Virus record (IMG/VR): IMGVR_UViG_3300028394_000187
Span: 1-35,592 of that record
DNA: 35,592 nt
Reading direction: 5' to 3' (one strand)
Origin: a virus
Shown here one piece after another: positions 1 to 7,020 of the stretch. A program made the position numbers and the translations under genes. Each line of letters starts with the position of its first letter. Position 1 is the stretch's first letter. The notes below the pieces were generated by a model. It searched no databases, was not told the DNA's origin, and was given only the letters and a program-made list of their open reading frames with translations.

Positions 1-606
1 CAAGCGGGCTTGCCCGCAGTTTCCTCCCTCGCATCTTCCCTGCGGGCTATCCAATCCGATGTCGGCCCAGCCGGTACGGTCATCCTGAAAATGGACAAGA
101 CCGGCCACTGGGTGTTTGGTGCAGACCAAACCGAAATCGAAGATGACAGCACTTGGGCGGTCAACCCTTTCTCCTTTGTCCACGGCTTTATTGCTTGGGG
201 TGACGGCGAGGTGTTGGGCGAGAAGATGGTGCCCGTGTCCCAGCCCCTGCCGGACTTGGACGGCGCGCCCCCAGCAGCCAAGAAGGGCTGGGAGACTCAA
301 GTGGGTATGAGTCTGAAGTGTCTGACTGGCGAAGACAAGGGCATGGAAGCCCGCTTTACGACCACTTCGGTGGGCGGCAAGCGCAGCGTCCAGACCTTGG
401 CCGTGGCCTTGGCAGATCAGGTCGATAAAGACCAAACCAAACCAGTGCCAGTGGTGCGCCTCAAAAAGGAGCATTACCAGCACAAGTCGTATGGCCGGAT
501 TTTCACGCCGGTCTTCGAGGTGGTGGAATGGTTGACTTTGGAAGGCGAAGCTGAGAAGCCCGCCGAGGTTGCAGCACCTAGTCGTCGTCGTCGCGTAGCG
601 GCCTGA
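1..606 (+). CDS. Unknown phage protein next to DNA polymerase (5' partial)
   Basis: The reading frame is open to the left edge (Gln-Ala-Gly-Leu precede the TTG at 10), so the true start is probably outside the window and this is a C-terminal fragment of about 200 residues. It has no motif I recognise. The middle is a mixed, beta-rich-looking sequence with a conserved-looking KKEHYQHKSYGRIFTPVF segment, followed by an acidic linker and a basic RRRR tail near the C-terminus. The stop overlaps the polymerase start (TGATG), so it is the first visible member of the replication operon. A role as a single-strand-binding or other replication accessory protein is a guess from position only. Confidence 0.75.
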   Translation, partial: QAGLPAVSSLASSLRAIQSDVGPAGTVILKMDKTGHWVFGADQTEIEDDSTWAVNPFSFVHGFIAWGDGEVLGEKMVPVSQPLPDLDGAPPAAKKGWETQVGMSLKCLTGEDKGMEARFTTTSVGGKRSVQTLAVALADQVDKDQTKPVPVVRLKKEHYQHKSYGRIFTPVFEVVEWLTLEGEAEKPAEVAAPSRRRRVAA

Positions 607-2498
607 TGACTCTCTGGGTTGACTTTGAAACCCGTAGCGCCTGCGACCTAAAAGTCGCGGGCGTTTACAACTACGCCCAGCACGGCAGCACCGAAGTGCT
701 GTGTATGTCCTACGCCTTCGACGATGAAGACGTACAGACTTGGTTGCCGGGGCAGTCACTGCCCGACCTGACCGGCCACCGCATCATGGCGCATAACGCC
801 GCTTTCGAGCGTTTAATTTTTTGGTACGTCTTGCAGCTTGACATCCCGCTGGAGTCGTTTTACTGCACCGCAGCGCAGGCCCGCGCCAATTGCGCGCCTG
901 GTTCGCTGGAGGACGTGGGGCGCTTCGCTGGCGCGTCCATGAAGAAAGACCATCGCGGCGCGCAGCTAATCCGCAAGATGAGCGTGCCGCCTTACGAAGA
1001 GTCGCCCGAGTTGACCGCCGAAATGGTGGCCTATTGTGAGCAGGACGTACGGGCCATGCGGGCTATCAGCAAGGCTATGCGGCCACTGTCAGACCAAGAG
1101 TTGCAGGACTACCACGTCAACGAGCGCATCAACGACCGGGGCGTGCTAGTGGACGTGCCCCTGTGCCATGCTGCGGTCAAGTACGCCAGCACTGAGTTGG
1201 CCGAGATTCAAGATATTGTGGCCGAGGTGACCGGCGGCGAGATCACCAGCGTGCGCTCCCCCAAGATGCGTGAGTGGGTGCTGGCCCGTGTCGGCCCGCA
1301 GGCCAAGAAGTTGATGGAGAAGGACGGCAAGTATTCGATTGACAAAACTGTCAGGGCTAACTTGCTGCTGATGGACAACTCCGACGAGGTGCCTTATGAC
1401 GTTCAAGAAGTTATCCAATGCGCCGACGACCTATGGGCGTCGTCGGTTGCGAAGTTCAGCCGCCTTGCACAGCTATCAGATGAAGAAGATGGCCGAGTCC
1501 GAGGCGCGTTTGTCTTTGCAGGCGGCAGCGCTACTGGACGCGCTTCGTCTTATGGAGCACAAGTCCATAATTTCACCCGAAAATGTGCGGATGCGCCTGA
1601 ACAAGTTAGAACAGCAATGGTTCGAGGGCACGCCATCGTCCCCAAGTACGGCAAGCGAGTCACCGACGTCCTCAGAGGAATGCTCAGGCCCGCCCTTGTA
1701 CCTAGTAAGGGTAAATACCTAGTCGTTGCCGATTGGTCGGCCATTGAAGCTAGGGTAAACCCTTGGTTGTCCGGCAGAGGCGATGACAAGCTGGCGATCT
1801 TTGCGTCCGGCGAGGATGTGTACAAGGTCAACGCATCCGCAACGTTCGGCGTCAGTGTAAGCCAGGTCAACAAAGACCAGCGTCAAATTGGTAAGGTGCA
1901 GGAGTTAGCTTGCGGCTTTGCCGGTGGCGTCGGTGCCTTTGCAGCGATGGGCCGCGCCTACGGCATCTTACTGCCCGAGTCCGACGCGCGGCGCATGGTT
2001 GATGCTTGGCGTAGGGCAAACCCTTGGTCTGTTTTGTACTGGCAAGACCTAGAATCAGCGTACACCCGAGCGATGCGAAACAAAGGTAAAGAGTTCAACG
2101 CCGGACGGGTGACCTATATGTTCGACGGCTTGCACCTATGGTATGTGCTGCCCTCTGGCCGCATCCTGTGCTACCCCTACGCCCGATTGGAATCCGAAGG
2201 TGTGACTTACGCCAAAGCTGCATGGAAACCCGCCGCTGATGCCAAGGAGTGGCCCCGCGCCCGTTTGTGGAAGGGGCTGGCCTGCGAGAACATCACCCAG
2301 GCCGTGGCTAACGACTTGCTGCGCCACTCGCTGCGCCAACTTGATGACGTGGTGCTGCACGTCCACGATGAAATTGTGATCGAGACCGCAACGCCCGACC
2401 CCGAGGCGCTGCGCTTGGTCATGTGTACCCCGCCCGATTGGGCTAAGGGTTTACCCCTAGACGCTGAAGTCTCAATTATGGAGCGATACGGAAAATGA
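606..2498 (+). CDS. Family A DNA polymerase with 3'-5' exonuclease
   Basis: Replicates phage DNA. The 630-residue protein has a proofreading exonuclease at the N-terminus: Exo I DFE at residues 6-8, Exo II HNAAFE at 63-68, Exo III Y143-x3-D147. The polymerase domain carries motif A DWSAIEARV (catalytic D376), motif B RQIGK followed by CGFAGGVGAF (R426, K430), and motif C HVHDE (D588). All expected catalytic residues are present. The length fits the short phage PolA type that lacks the 5' nuclease domain of bacterial Pol I. The start ATG overlaps the previous stop, and the end overlaps the primase-helicase start as ATGA, so translation of the three genes is probably coupled. Confidence 0.95.
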   Translation: MTLWVDFETRSACDLKVAGVYNYAQHGSTEVLCMSYAFDDEDVQTWLPGQSLPDLTGHRIMAHNAAFERLIFWYVLQLDIPLESFYCTAAQARANCAPGSLEDVGRFAGASMKKDHRGAQLIRKMSVPPYEESPELTAEMVAYCEQDVRAMRAISKAMRPLSDQELQDYHVNERINDRGVLVDVPLCHAAVKYASTELAEIQDIVAEVTGGEITSVRSPKMREWVLARVGPQAKKLMEKDGKYSIDKTVRANLLLMDNSDEVPYDVQEVIQCADDLWASSVAKFSRLAQLSDEEDGRVRGAFVFAGGSATGRASSYGAQVHNFTRKCADAPEQVRTAMVRGHAIVPKYGKRVTDVLRGMLRPALVPSKGKYLVVADWSAIEARVNPWLSGRGDDKLAIFASGEDVYKVNASATFGVSVSQVNKDQRQIGKVQELACGFAGGVGAFAAMGRAYGILLPESDARRMVDAWRRANPWSVLYWQDLESAYTRAMRNKGKEFNAGRVTYMFDGLHLWYVLPSGRILCYPYARLESEGVTYAKAAWKPAADAKEWPRARLWKGLACENITQAVANDLLRHSLRQLDDVVLHVHDEIVIETATPDPEALRLVMCTPPDWAKGLPLDAEVSIMERYGK

Positions 2499-4774
2499 AT
2501 TTCTTAACTTATCTCGAAAACATTGCGCCCGAGGGCGAGGTTATTTTGTTCGTGCGGCAGAAGCCTATCCTCAAGGACGGCGAAGTGCAGCACCACGCCG
2601 ATGGCGCAGTCAAGTGCGCTTGGCCTGCGTTCCTGCCTAAGAAATGGAAGCCCGACCAAGCGTGGTACTGCAACACCGGCTGTTTCATCATCGACCGATT
2701 CGACGAGGGCAAGCCCGCAGCCAAGGCCGATGCCTGCGAGCGTGTGGCGTTCCTCGTGCTGGACGACGTGGGCACCAAGGCCAAGGTGCCACCCATCGCC
2801 CCGACGTGGATTATGGAGACCAGCCCCAACAACTACCAGTACGGCTACACCTTCGCGCTGGACGATCAGCCTATGAAGGGCGAGTTCAGCGCGGCCATTG
2901 TCGCCATCGCCGAGGCAGGCTACACCGATGGCGGCGCGATCAACCCCGTCCGCAATTTCAGACTGCCGGGGTCGATCAACCTCAAGCCTGGGCGTGACCG
3001 CTTTGCGTCTGCCTTGGTCGAGTTTCACCCAGAGCGTGAGTTCAGCCTTGCAGAGATATGCACCGCCTTGGGTGTGGTGCCCAACCCAGCCGACACGGCC
3101 ACAGTGCGCCCGATCCGGCTCACAGACGACGGCGGCGACGACGTACTGGCGTGGGCCGCAGCGCGTGGCGACTTGCTGGAAAAAGGCAACAGCAGCGGCT
3201 GGTGGGGCATCGTGTGCCCGAACAGCGGTGAGCATAGCGACGGCAACCCCATGGGCCGATATCACCCCGTCAACCGCGCCTACTGCTGCCTGCATGAGCA
3301 TTGCTCCGAGTGGGATAGCGTTGCCTACCTTGCGTGGGTTGAAGAGCAGGGTGGGCCTAAACGCTCGCATGGCCTGCGTGATGAGTTGCTGGCAGCGGTG
3401 ATGGAGAATACCCTTGCCAAATTATCCCCGACACCTTCATATCCCGACGAGGCCGCAGCGGTCATCGCAGAGGTCGAGCAACGCGAACTAGGCCGCGTCG
3501 AGATGTCCGGCTGGTTTGAGCGGTTTGCGTACATCCAAGACGATGACGCATATTTTGATATGCAAGACCGGCGCGAGTTGATGCGTAAGACTTTCAACGC
3601 CATGTTCCGGCACATCGACTGCAAGTCGCGGCATAACAAACGCAAGATAGAAGCATCCAACGCATACGACGAGTACCGCCAAGACAAGGGCGCTCGTGCC
3701 TTAGTCGGCATCACCTACGCAGCAGGCGAGACCGTACTGGTCGCCCGTGAGGGGCTGGTCTACGGCAACCGCTGGCGTAACGCGCGCCCCGCTCCCGCAG
3801 CGGGTGACGTTAGCTTGTGGATGCGTCATGTTGAGCGCATGGTGCCGATTGAGTTCGAGCGTGAGCATTTGCTTAACGCCCTGGCACACAAGGTGCAGTT
3901 TCCAAGCCACAAGATCAATCACGCTATCCTACTAGGTGGCAATCATGGTAGCGGAAAAGACACCTTATTTGCGCCTTTCTTTTGGAGCATAGGCGGCAAG
4001 GCCAAACTCAATTGCTCATTGGTCAAGAATGAAGAGTTAACATCACAATGGGGCTACGCCCTTGAGTGCGAGGTAATGGAGATAGCAGAACTGCGCCAAG
4101 CAGAGGCCAAAGACCGCCGCGCGCTAGAGAACACCCTCAAGCCCATTATTGCAGCGCCCCCCGAACTGCTTACAGTCAACCGCAAGGGCTTGCACCCTTA
4201 CCAAGCGCTTAATCGCGTGTTCGTGGTCGCGTTCAGTAATGAGCGCGTGGCGATCAGTCTCCCTTCAGAGGATCGCCGCTGGTTTGTCCTATGGTCAGAT
4301 GCTACCAAACTGCCCGAATCGGATGCCGTGGCCCTTTGGAATTGGTACGAACACCGAGGCGGCTTTGCAGCCGTGTCGGCGTATCTGCACACCCGTGATG
4401 TTTCGGCCTGGAATCCTAACGCACCCCCGCCAATGACTGAAGCAAAAATGATCATGGTCGAACATGGTATGAGCGGGGCGGAGTCTTTCCTAATGACCAT
4501 GATTAAAGGCCGTCAACGCGCCTTTGCATCTGGCGTAATCGGCGCGCCGTTCTACGCCGTTTGCGACGAATTGCAGCTATACGCCCCCGCAGGGATTAAG
4601 ATTGTCCCTCCAGCCCTGCTACACGCCCTCAAAGAGGCTGGATGGGCCGATATGGGCCGCCTGGCCTCGCGTGAGTTCCAAACTAAGAAACACATCTTTT
4701 GCGCGCCTGAGTTAGCCAAAAGCAACAAGTCCGATCTGCGCCGGGCCATAGAAAAAGCCCCCGAAGGGGCTTAG
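2495..4774 (+). CDS. Primase-helicase (SF3/D5-like ATPase with N-terminal primase-like region)
   Basis: Predicted replication primase-helicase of 759 residues. Residues 1-200 resemble an archaeo-eukaryotic-type or RepB-like primase (VLDD near 90, a conserved VRNFRLPGSIN segment near 155); the primase assignment is moderate. A zinc-ribbon-like cluster follows (C241, H247, C264, C265, H267, H269, C270). The helicase has Walker A GGNHGSGKDT at 481-490, Walker B-like VMEIAEL near 527, and a sensor region FSNER...LPSEDRRWFVLWSD typical of phage VirE/D5-type superfamily 3 ATPases. It overlaps the polymerase gene by 4 bp. The last codons (APEGA) are the plus-strand reading of a terminator hairpin that serves the convergent leftward operon. 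Confidence 0.88.
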   Translation: MNFLTYLENIAPEGEVILFVRQKPILKDGEVQHHADGAVKCAWPAFLPKKWKPDQAWYCNTGCFIIDRFDEGKPAAKADACERVAFLVLDDVGTKAKVPPIAPTWIMETSPNNYQYGYTFALDDQPMKGEFSAAIVAIAEAGYTDGGAINPVRNFRLPGSINLKPGRDRFASALVEFHPEREFSLAEICTALGVVPNPADTATVRPIRLTDDGGDDVLAWAAARGDLLEKGNSSGWWGIVCPNSGEHSDGNPMGRYHPVNRAYCCLHEHCSEWDSVAYLAWVEEQGGPKRSHGLRDELLAAVMENTLAKLSPTPSYPDEAAAVIAEVEQRELGRVEMSGWFERFAYIQDDDAYFDMQDRRELMRKTFNAMFRHIDCKSRHNKRKIEASNAYDEYRQDKGARALVGITYAAGETVLVAREGLVYGNRWRNARPAPAAGDVSLWMRHVERMVPIEFEREHLLNALAHKVQFPSHKINHAILLGGNHGSGKDTLFAPFFWSIGGKAKLNCSLVKNEELTSQWGYALECEVMEIAELRQAEAKDRRALENTLKPIIAAPPELLTVNRKGLHPYQALNRVFVVAFSNERVAISLPSEDRRWFVLWSDATKLPESDAVALWNWYEHRGGFAAVSAYLHTRDVSAWNPNAPPPMTEAKMIMVEHGMSGAESFLMTMIKGRQRAFASGVIGAPFYAVCDELQLYAPAGIKIVPPALLHALKEAGWADMGRLASREFQTKKHIFCAPELAKSNKSDLRRAIEKAPEGA
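4751..4772 (-). terminator. Intrinsic terminator of the leftward small-gene operon
   Basis: Read leftward the sequence forms AAGCCCC-TTCG-GGGGCTT followed at once by a T run, a textbook Rho-independent terminator with a UUCG-type tetraloop. It starts right after the stop of the 20-aa leftward gene and lies inside the coding end of the rightward primase-helicase. Read rightward there is no U tract, so it should act mainly on the leftward transcripts. Confidence 0.82.
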
Positions 4775-4833
4775 TCAAGGTCAAAAAGGATCGCCAGAAT
4801 GGCGGCGGCTATTGCCGCTGCAAGAATGATCAT
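4771..4833 (-). CDS. 20-residue hydrophobic membrane micro-protein
   Basis: The frame encodes MIILAAAIAAAILAILFDLD: one short hydrophobic helix rich in Ala and Ile with an acidic tail, long enough to cross a membrane once. Its ATG overlaps the upstream gene's stop as ATGA (4830-4833), the coupling used across this operon, and its stop abuts the terminator. No separate strong ribosome binding site is seen, so it would depend on coupling. Function unknown. Its size makes a chance frame possible; position and overlap are the evidence for it. Confidence 0.5.
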   Translation of the reverse strand: MIILAAAIAAAILAILFDLD

Positions 4834-4979
4834 TCAAGCGCCATTTCTGCGCGGATGCGCGTGTTTTCGTTGTCGTCGTCCAGCAAGGCGCGCAGCGCGT
4901 CTTCCAATTCGTTGATGCGGTGCAGCAGGGCGGCGGTTTGGGTGTCGCCGTTGATGTATGCCTGGTGTTCTGTAATCAT
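4830..4979 (-). CDS. Small helical acidic protein, 49 aa
   Basis: A 49-residue frame starting MITEHQAYINGDTQ, with an amphipathic central helix (ALLHRINELEDALRALLDDD) and an acidic run. A strong Shine-Dalgarno (GGAGGT) sits 7 bp upstream of the ATG, and the start overlaps the stop of the 99-aa gene by 3 bp (ATGA). It is probably a small coiled-coil or adaptor protein; no family is recognised. The good ribosome site and coupled overlap argue that it is real. Confidence 0.75.
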   Translation of the reverse strand: MITEHQAYINGDTQTAALLHRINELEDALRALLDDDNENTRIRAEMALE

Positions 4980-5275
4980 GTTTGCACCTCCAATTCAGGC
5001 CATATATTCATCTCACAATTTCTTATTAAATCAGCGTCCGCATAATTGTTAAAGCCGCCCGCTATCCACCATTGGGCGCATTCATCATCTAAACATTCAG
5101 GGTTGTCGATTAAATACCGCAGCTCAAATTTAGTCAGCGCGTAGATCATGGCTTGCCGTTGTAACGCTGCGGCTTCGGCGCGGTCGTTAAAGCAGTTATC
5201 GCCTTTTGCATCCGTCAAATATTCGCCTTCAGCGTTTATAACCATCCACCCATCATAAGTTTTAATAATTTTCAT
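4976..5275 (-). CDS. Hypothetical protein, 99 aa
   Basis: The protein starts MKIIKTYDGWMVINAEGEYLT and runs 99 residues. I chose the ATG at 5275, rather than the longer frame to 5344, because GGAG lies at the right distance upstream and because the longer frame would cover the 36-aa gene that overlaps this start by 4 bp. The N-terminus looks like a small beta sheet (a modifiable-residue or display-type fold common in phage early proteins), followed by a helix with AEAAALQRQAMIYAL. Several Cys and Trp residues occur in the C-terminal half. Function unknown; operon position suggests an early host-takeover protein. Confidence 0.8.
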   Translation of the reverse strand: MKIIKTYDGWMVINAEGEYLTDAKGDNCFNDRAEAAALQRQAMIYALTKFELRYLIDNPECLDDECAQWWIAGGFNNYADADLIRNCEMNIWPELEVQT

Positions 5276-5382
5276 GCTAAATACTCCAAAAGAATAGCGG
5301 CCAAAATTAAGCCAATTGAGACTGCAAGCAGGGCATCCGCCCAAGGGCGGGGGATAGGGGCGGGTTTGTAGTGTTGCCTCAT
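5272..5382 (-). CDS. Small single-pass membrane protein, 36 aa
   Basis: A short frame starting MRQHYKPAPIPRPW, followed by a hydrophobic helix (ADALLAVSIGLILAAILLEYLA). The basic N-terminus and single membrane segment suggest an N-in membrane micro-protein. It overlaps both neighbours by 4 bp: its ATG lies in the stop of the 57-aa gene and its TGA in the start of the 99-aa gene. The ribosome site GAGGTGACG is encoded in the tail of the upstream gene. Function unknown. Confidence 0.68.
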   Translation of the reverse strand: MRQHYKPAPIPRPWADALLAVSIGLILAAILLEYLA

Positions 5383-5552
5383 GCCGTCACCTCTTCAATG
5401 CTTTCTAAGTCCCATGACGCATTACCCTCGCCCCATGACTTGTCAGAGGCTAATTCATCCCATGCAAGTTGTTCTGCTTCATCTTGACTTTGCGCCTCGA
5501 CGTACATATTGACATAAGACACGCGCTTCAGTTCTACTTGGTAGCTTTTCAT
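5379..5552 (-). CDS. Hypothetical small protein ending EEVTA, 57 aa
   Basis: A 57-residue acidic protein starting MKSYQVELKRVSYVNMYVEA, with a helix containing QSQDEAEQLAWDELA. The pattern of an N-terminal strand followed by a helix rich in A/E resembles small phage DUF proteins that share a Q-A-x-S-x-x-E-A core, but I cannot name a family. It ends EEVTA because its last codons also serve as the GAGGTGACG ribosome site of the next gene. The same arrangement is seen at its own start. Confidence 0.75.
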   Translation of the reverse strand: MKSYQVELKRVSYVNMYVEAQSQDEAEQLAWDELASDKSWGEGNASWDLESIEEVTA

Positions 5553-5719
5553 ATCGTCACCTCTTCCAGTTGTTCTAAAAATGCAATTGCGTCATTTAAC
5601 GCCTCGCCTATAGTTTCGTCGCTTCCGTCACTTTTCTTTCTTGCTTTGGTTGCGCTAAACAATGCGTTACGCACGTCGTAAAGGTCAAAAAGGACAATTT
5701 GCAGTTGTTCTAAAGTCAT
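5549..5719 (-). CDS. Hypothetical small helical protein ending EEVTI, 56 aa
   Basis: A 56-residue, largely helical protein starting MTLEQLQIVLFDLYDVRNAL, with a basic patch KARKKS in the middle. It ends LEEVTI; the codons for this tail form the ribosome binding site of the following gene, whose ATG overlaps the TGA stop. Its own start is preceded by the same GAGGTGACG element. No family recognised. Confidence 0.75.
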   Translation of the reverse strand: MTLEQLQIVLFDLYDVRNALFSATKARKKSDGSDETIGEALNDAIAFLEQLEEVTI

Positions 5720-6090
5720 GCCGTCACCTCTTCAAAAATAGCGTCCAGGCGGCTTTGCGAATCGGCGCAAAGTCTGGCTAAGTTTGACTTGGCCTCGGTA
5801 ATGGCGTTGTAAACCATGTCTTCATAATAGTCACCAGTTAAAAAGTCTTTTTGGCTTTCATATAGGCAACAACCTAGAAAGTCTGTACCTAGCAAGATGC
5901 CTTGTTGGTACGCCTCAACCCTTACGGCAAACCATTCATAAGTTCCATTGTCAATCTTGCGGTGAATTTCTGATATATCTTCAACGCTAGCGTCGAACAT
6001 ATCTTGAGGCGGCGTGTCTTCCCATGTGGTGCTGCACACGATATGGAAGCCTTGCGTGTCTTCCGTGTGGATGATGTCGTAATGTCTCAT
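5716..6090 (-). CDS. Hypothetical early protein, 124 aa
   Basis: The largest protein of the leftward operon, starting MRHYDIIHTEDTQGFHIVCSTTWED. It is acidic and rich in aromatic residues; a central stretch (WFAVRVEAYQQGILLGTDFLG) looks like two beta strands, and a helix at the C-terminus ends FEEVTA. This layout is common in conserved small phage proteins of unknown function. Start and stop both overlap neighbours by 4 bp as ATGA. Its C-terminal codons provide the ribosome site of the next gene. Confidence 0.85.
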   Translation of the reverse strand: MRHYDIIHTEDTQGFHIVCSTTWEDTPPQDMFDASVEDISEIHRKIDNGTYEWFAVRVEAYQQGILLGTDFLGCCLYESQKDFLTGDYYEDMVYNAITEAKSNLARLCADSQSRLDAIFEEVTA

Positions 6091-6284
6091 GCTGCTACCC
6101 CTTCAATCGAAGGTATATCGGTGCAGATGCACAATATTTGTTCAAAGCGCGGCGCGCCTAGTAGGCTTTGCACGATCACGTTTCGGCCCGTGTGGGTGTA
6201 AGAAACCACGCGCATGGTCTTGCCATGCACAGAGATGTATTGGCCTATTTTGTAATTGGCCTTGGGGATGAATGCGAATGTCAT
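6087..6284 (-). CDS. Hypothetical small beta-rich protein, 65 aa
   Basis: A 65-residue protein with alternating hydrophobic and polar residues (KIGQYISVHGKTMRVVSYTHTGRNVIVQSL), suggesting a small beta barrel. The ATG at 6284 has AAGG about 8 bp upstream. It overlaps the 124-aa gene by 4 bp. About 90 bp separate it from the next upstream gene, and this gap carries three dyads that may control it separately from the first gene of the operon. Function unknown. Confidence 0.78.
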   Translation of the reverse strand: MTFAFIPKANYKIGQYISVHGKTMRVVSYTHTGRNVIVQSLLGAPRFEQILCICTDIPSIEGVAA

Positions 6285-6312
6285 TTTGTAGCCTTTACTG
6301 TAGTTGATAAGT

Positions 6313-6328
6313 AAGCGCCAGGGCGCTT
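6313..6328. repeat. Small GC-rich hairpin in the operon gap
   Basis: AAGCGC-CAGG-GCGCTT can form a 6 bp stem with a 4-nt loop upstream of the 65-aa leftward gene. There is no U tract after it in either direction, so a terminator role is weak; it may be a leader-RNA hairpin. Confidence 0.4.
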
Positions 6329-6335
6329 GGTTGAT

Positions 6336-6358
6336 AGTGTAAGGGAATTCCTTACACT
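6336..6358. promoter_or_regulatory. Operator-like palindrome AGTGTAAGG-5-CCTTACACT
   Basis: A perfect 9 bp dyad with a 5 bp centre. On the leftward strand it covers the spacer and -10 of a possible promoter (-35 TTGCAA at 6358-6363, -10 TACACT at 6336-6341, 16 bp spacer) in front of the 65-aa gene. Its half-site with the flanking T (TAGTGTAA) recurs in the larger dyad at 6773-6817. A repressor site is the simplest reading; the promoter itself is weak. Confidence 0.5.
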
Positions 6359-6361
6359 TGC

Positions 6362-6392
6362 AAGGGTGTCAATTTACAAAATTGACACCTTT
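6362..6392 (-). terminator. Long hairpin over the stop of the 81-aa gene
   Basis: The arms GGTGTCAATTT and AAATTGACACC pair perfectly over 11 bp around a 3-nt loop, extended by G-U and A-T pairs. It overlaps the TAA of the 81-aa leftward gene. The flanking T tract is short on both strands, so this may be an attenuating terminator, an RNA-processing or stability hairpin, or a second operator. The position at the gene end favours an RNA role. Confidence 0.45.
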
Positions 6393-6619
6393 GATCGATT
6401 GTTGACGATATACGTAGGCGCGCCGTCAATTGATAAGTAAACAGTGCTTTTAGGTGTGCGCTGCTCAAGCGCAAAGGTTGCAGGCCGCCAGGTTGCAAGG
6501 ATAGCGATAGTCTGATTATGCGTTAAAAGGCCGCGCACTTCATAGATAGCAAGCGCGGATTCTAAGTAGTCGCGGGTTGGGCAATAGATAGGGGGCATAA
6601 GGGGGGATTTTGAGGGCAT
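6374..6619 (-). CDS. First gene of the leftward operon, hypothetical 81 aa
   Basis: An 81-residue basic protein starting MPSKSPLMPPIYCPTRDYLESAL. The middle contains a possible helical pair (ESALAIYEVRGLLTHNQTIAILATWRP), which could be a small helix-turn-helix-like or adaptor fold, but no family is recognised. A good ribosome site (GGAGA) and a strong promoter lie directly upstream, so it is the first and probably most expressed gene of the operon. The stop is inside a long hairpin. Confidence 0.78.
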   Translation of the reverse strand: MPSKSPLMPPIYCPTRDYLESALAIYEVRGLLTHNQTIAILATWRPATFALEQRTPKSTVYLSIDGAPTYIVNNRSKVSIL

Positions 6620-6641
6620 GGTGTAGTCTCCGTAAAATTAC

Positions 6642-6670
6642 AGTATAGCGTAAAAATGTAGGGTTGTAAA
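6642..6670 (-). promoter_or_regulatory. Sigma70-like promoter of the leftward operon
   Basis: On the minus strand, TTTACA (plus 6665-6670) and TATACT (plus 6642-6647) are separated by exactly 17 bp; each matches consensus at 5 of 6 positions. The predicted start falls in TGTAATTTTACG (plus 6631-6642), which is nearly the same as an arm of the dyad at 6773-6817. It lies about 15 bp before the 81-aa gene's ribosome site. Confidence 0.75.
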
Positions 6671-6772
6671 TAGTGGCGTATGGCTATGTGTTTGGCTATG
6701 CTTTTTTGCGTGTCTCATAGGGGGAAATCAATTGTAGGCTATGTTGGTAGTTAGTTATCTTTGGATTTTGAA

Positions 6773-6817
6773 TAGTGTAATATTACGTTATAGTTATGGT
6801 AACGTAAAATTACACTA
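6773..6817. promoter_or_regulatory. 18 bp operator-like inverted repeat
   Basis: TAGTGTAATATTACGTTA (6773-6790) and TAACGTAAAATTACACTA (6800-6817) match at 17 of 18 positions around a 9 bp centre. The right arm repeats the CGTAAAATTACA present at the leftward promoter start. A weak rightward promoter (TTTGAA, 16 bp, TATAGT at 6789-6794) lies across it. Probably a repressor or activator site; a cruciform or RNA hairpin is also possible. Confidence 0.6.
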
Positions 6818-6936
6818 AACCCTTAGACAAACTGAAAACGCGAAAAAAAGTGCCTACATGACCCACACCGCAAACTCCGCGCAAAAATTGACCGCCGCAT
6901 GATGTAGGCAATGTAAGTCAACAAAAAATTACACCT

Positions 6937-6971
6937 AGCCCCAACTGTCCAGCCCCAACTGTCCAGCCCCA
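6937..6971. repeat. 14 bp tandem repeat, 2.5 copies
   Basis: AGCCCCAACTGTCC occurs at 6937-6950 and again at 6951-6964, followed by a half copy. Copies are identical. It may be slippage or a binding site; too few copies to decide. Confidence 0.85.
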
Positions 6972-7020
6972 TGCAACATGGTTGGCATAGCCCACATGAC
7001 CCACATCCGCCAGGGAATAC

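Noticed and set aside
2504-3370. Antisense open frame (288 codons) under the primase-helicase
   Set aside because: It arises from the codon bias of the sense gene; no ribosome site, and the sense protein has clear domain motifs.
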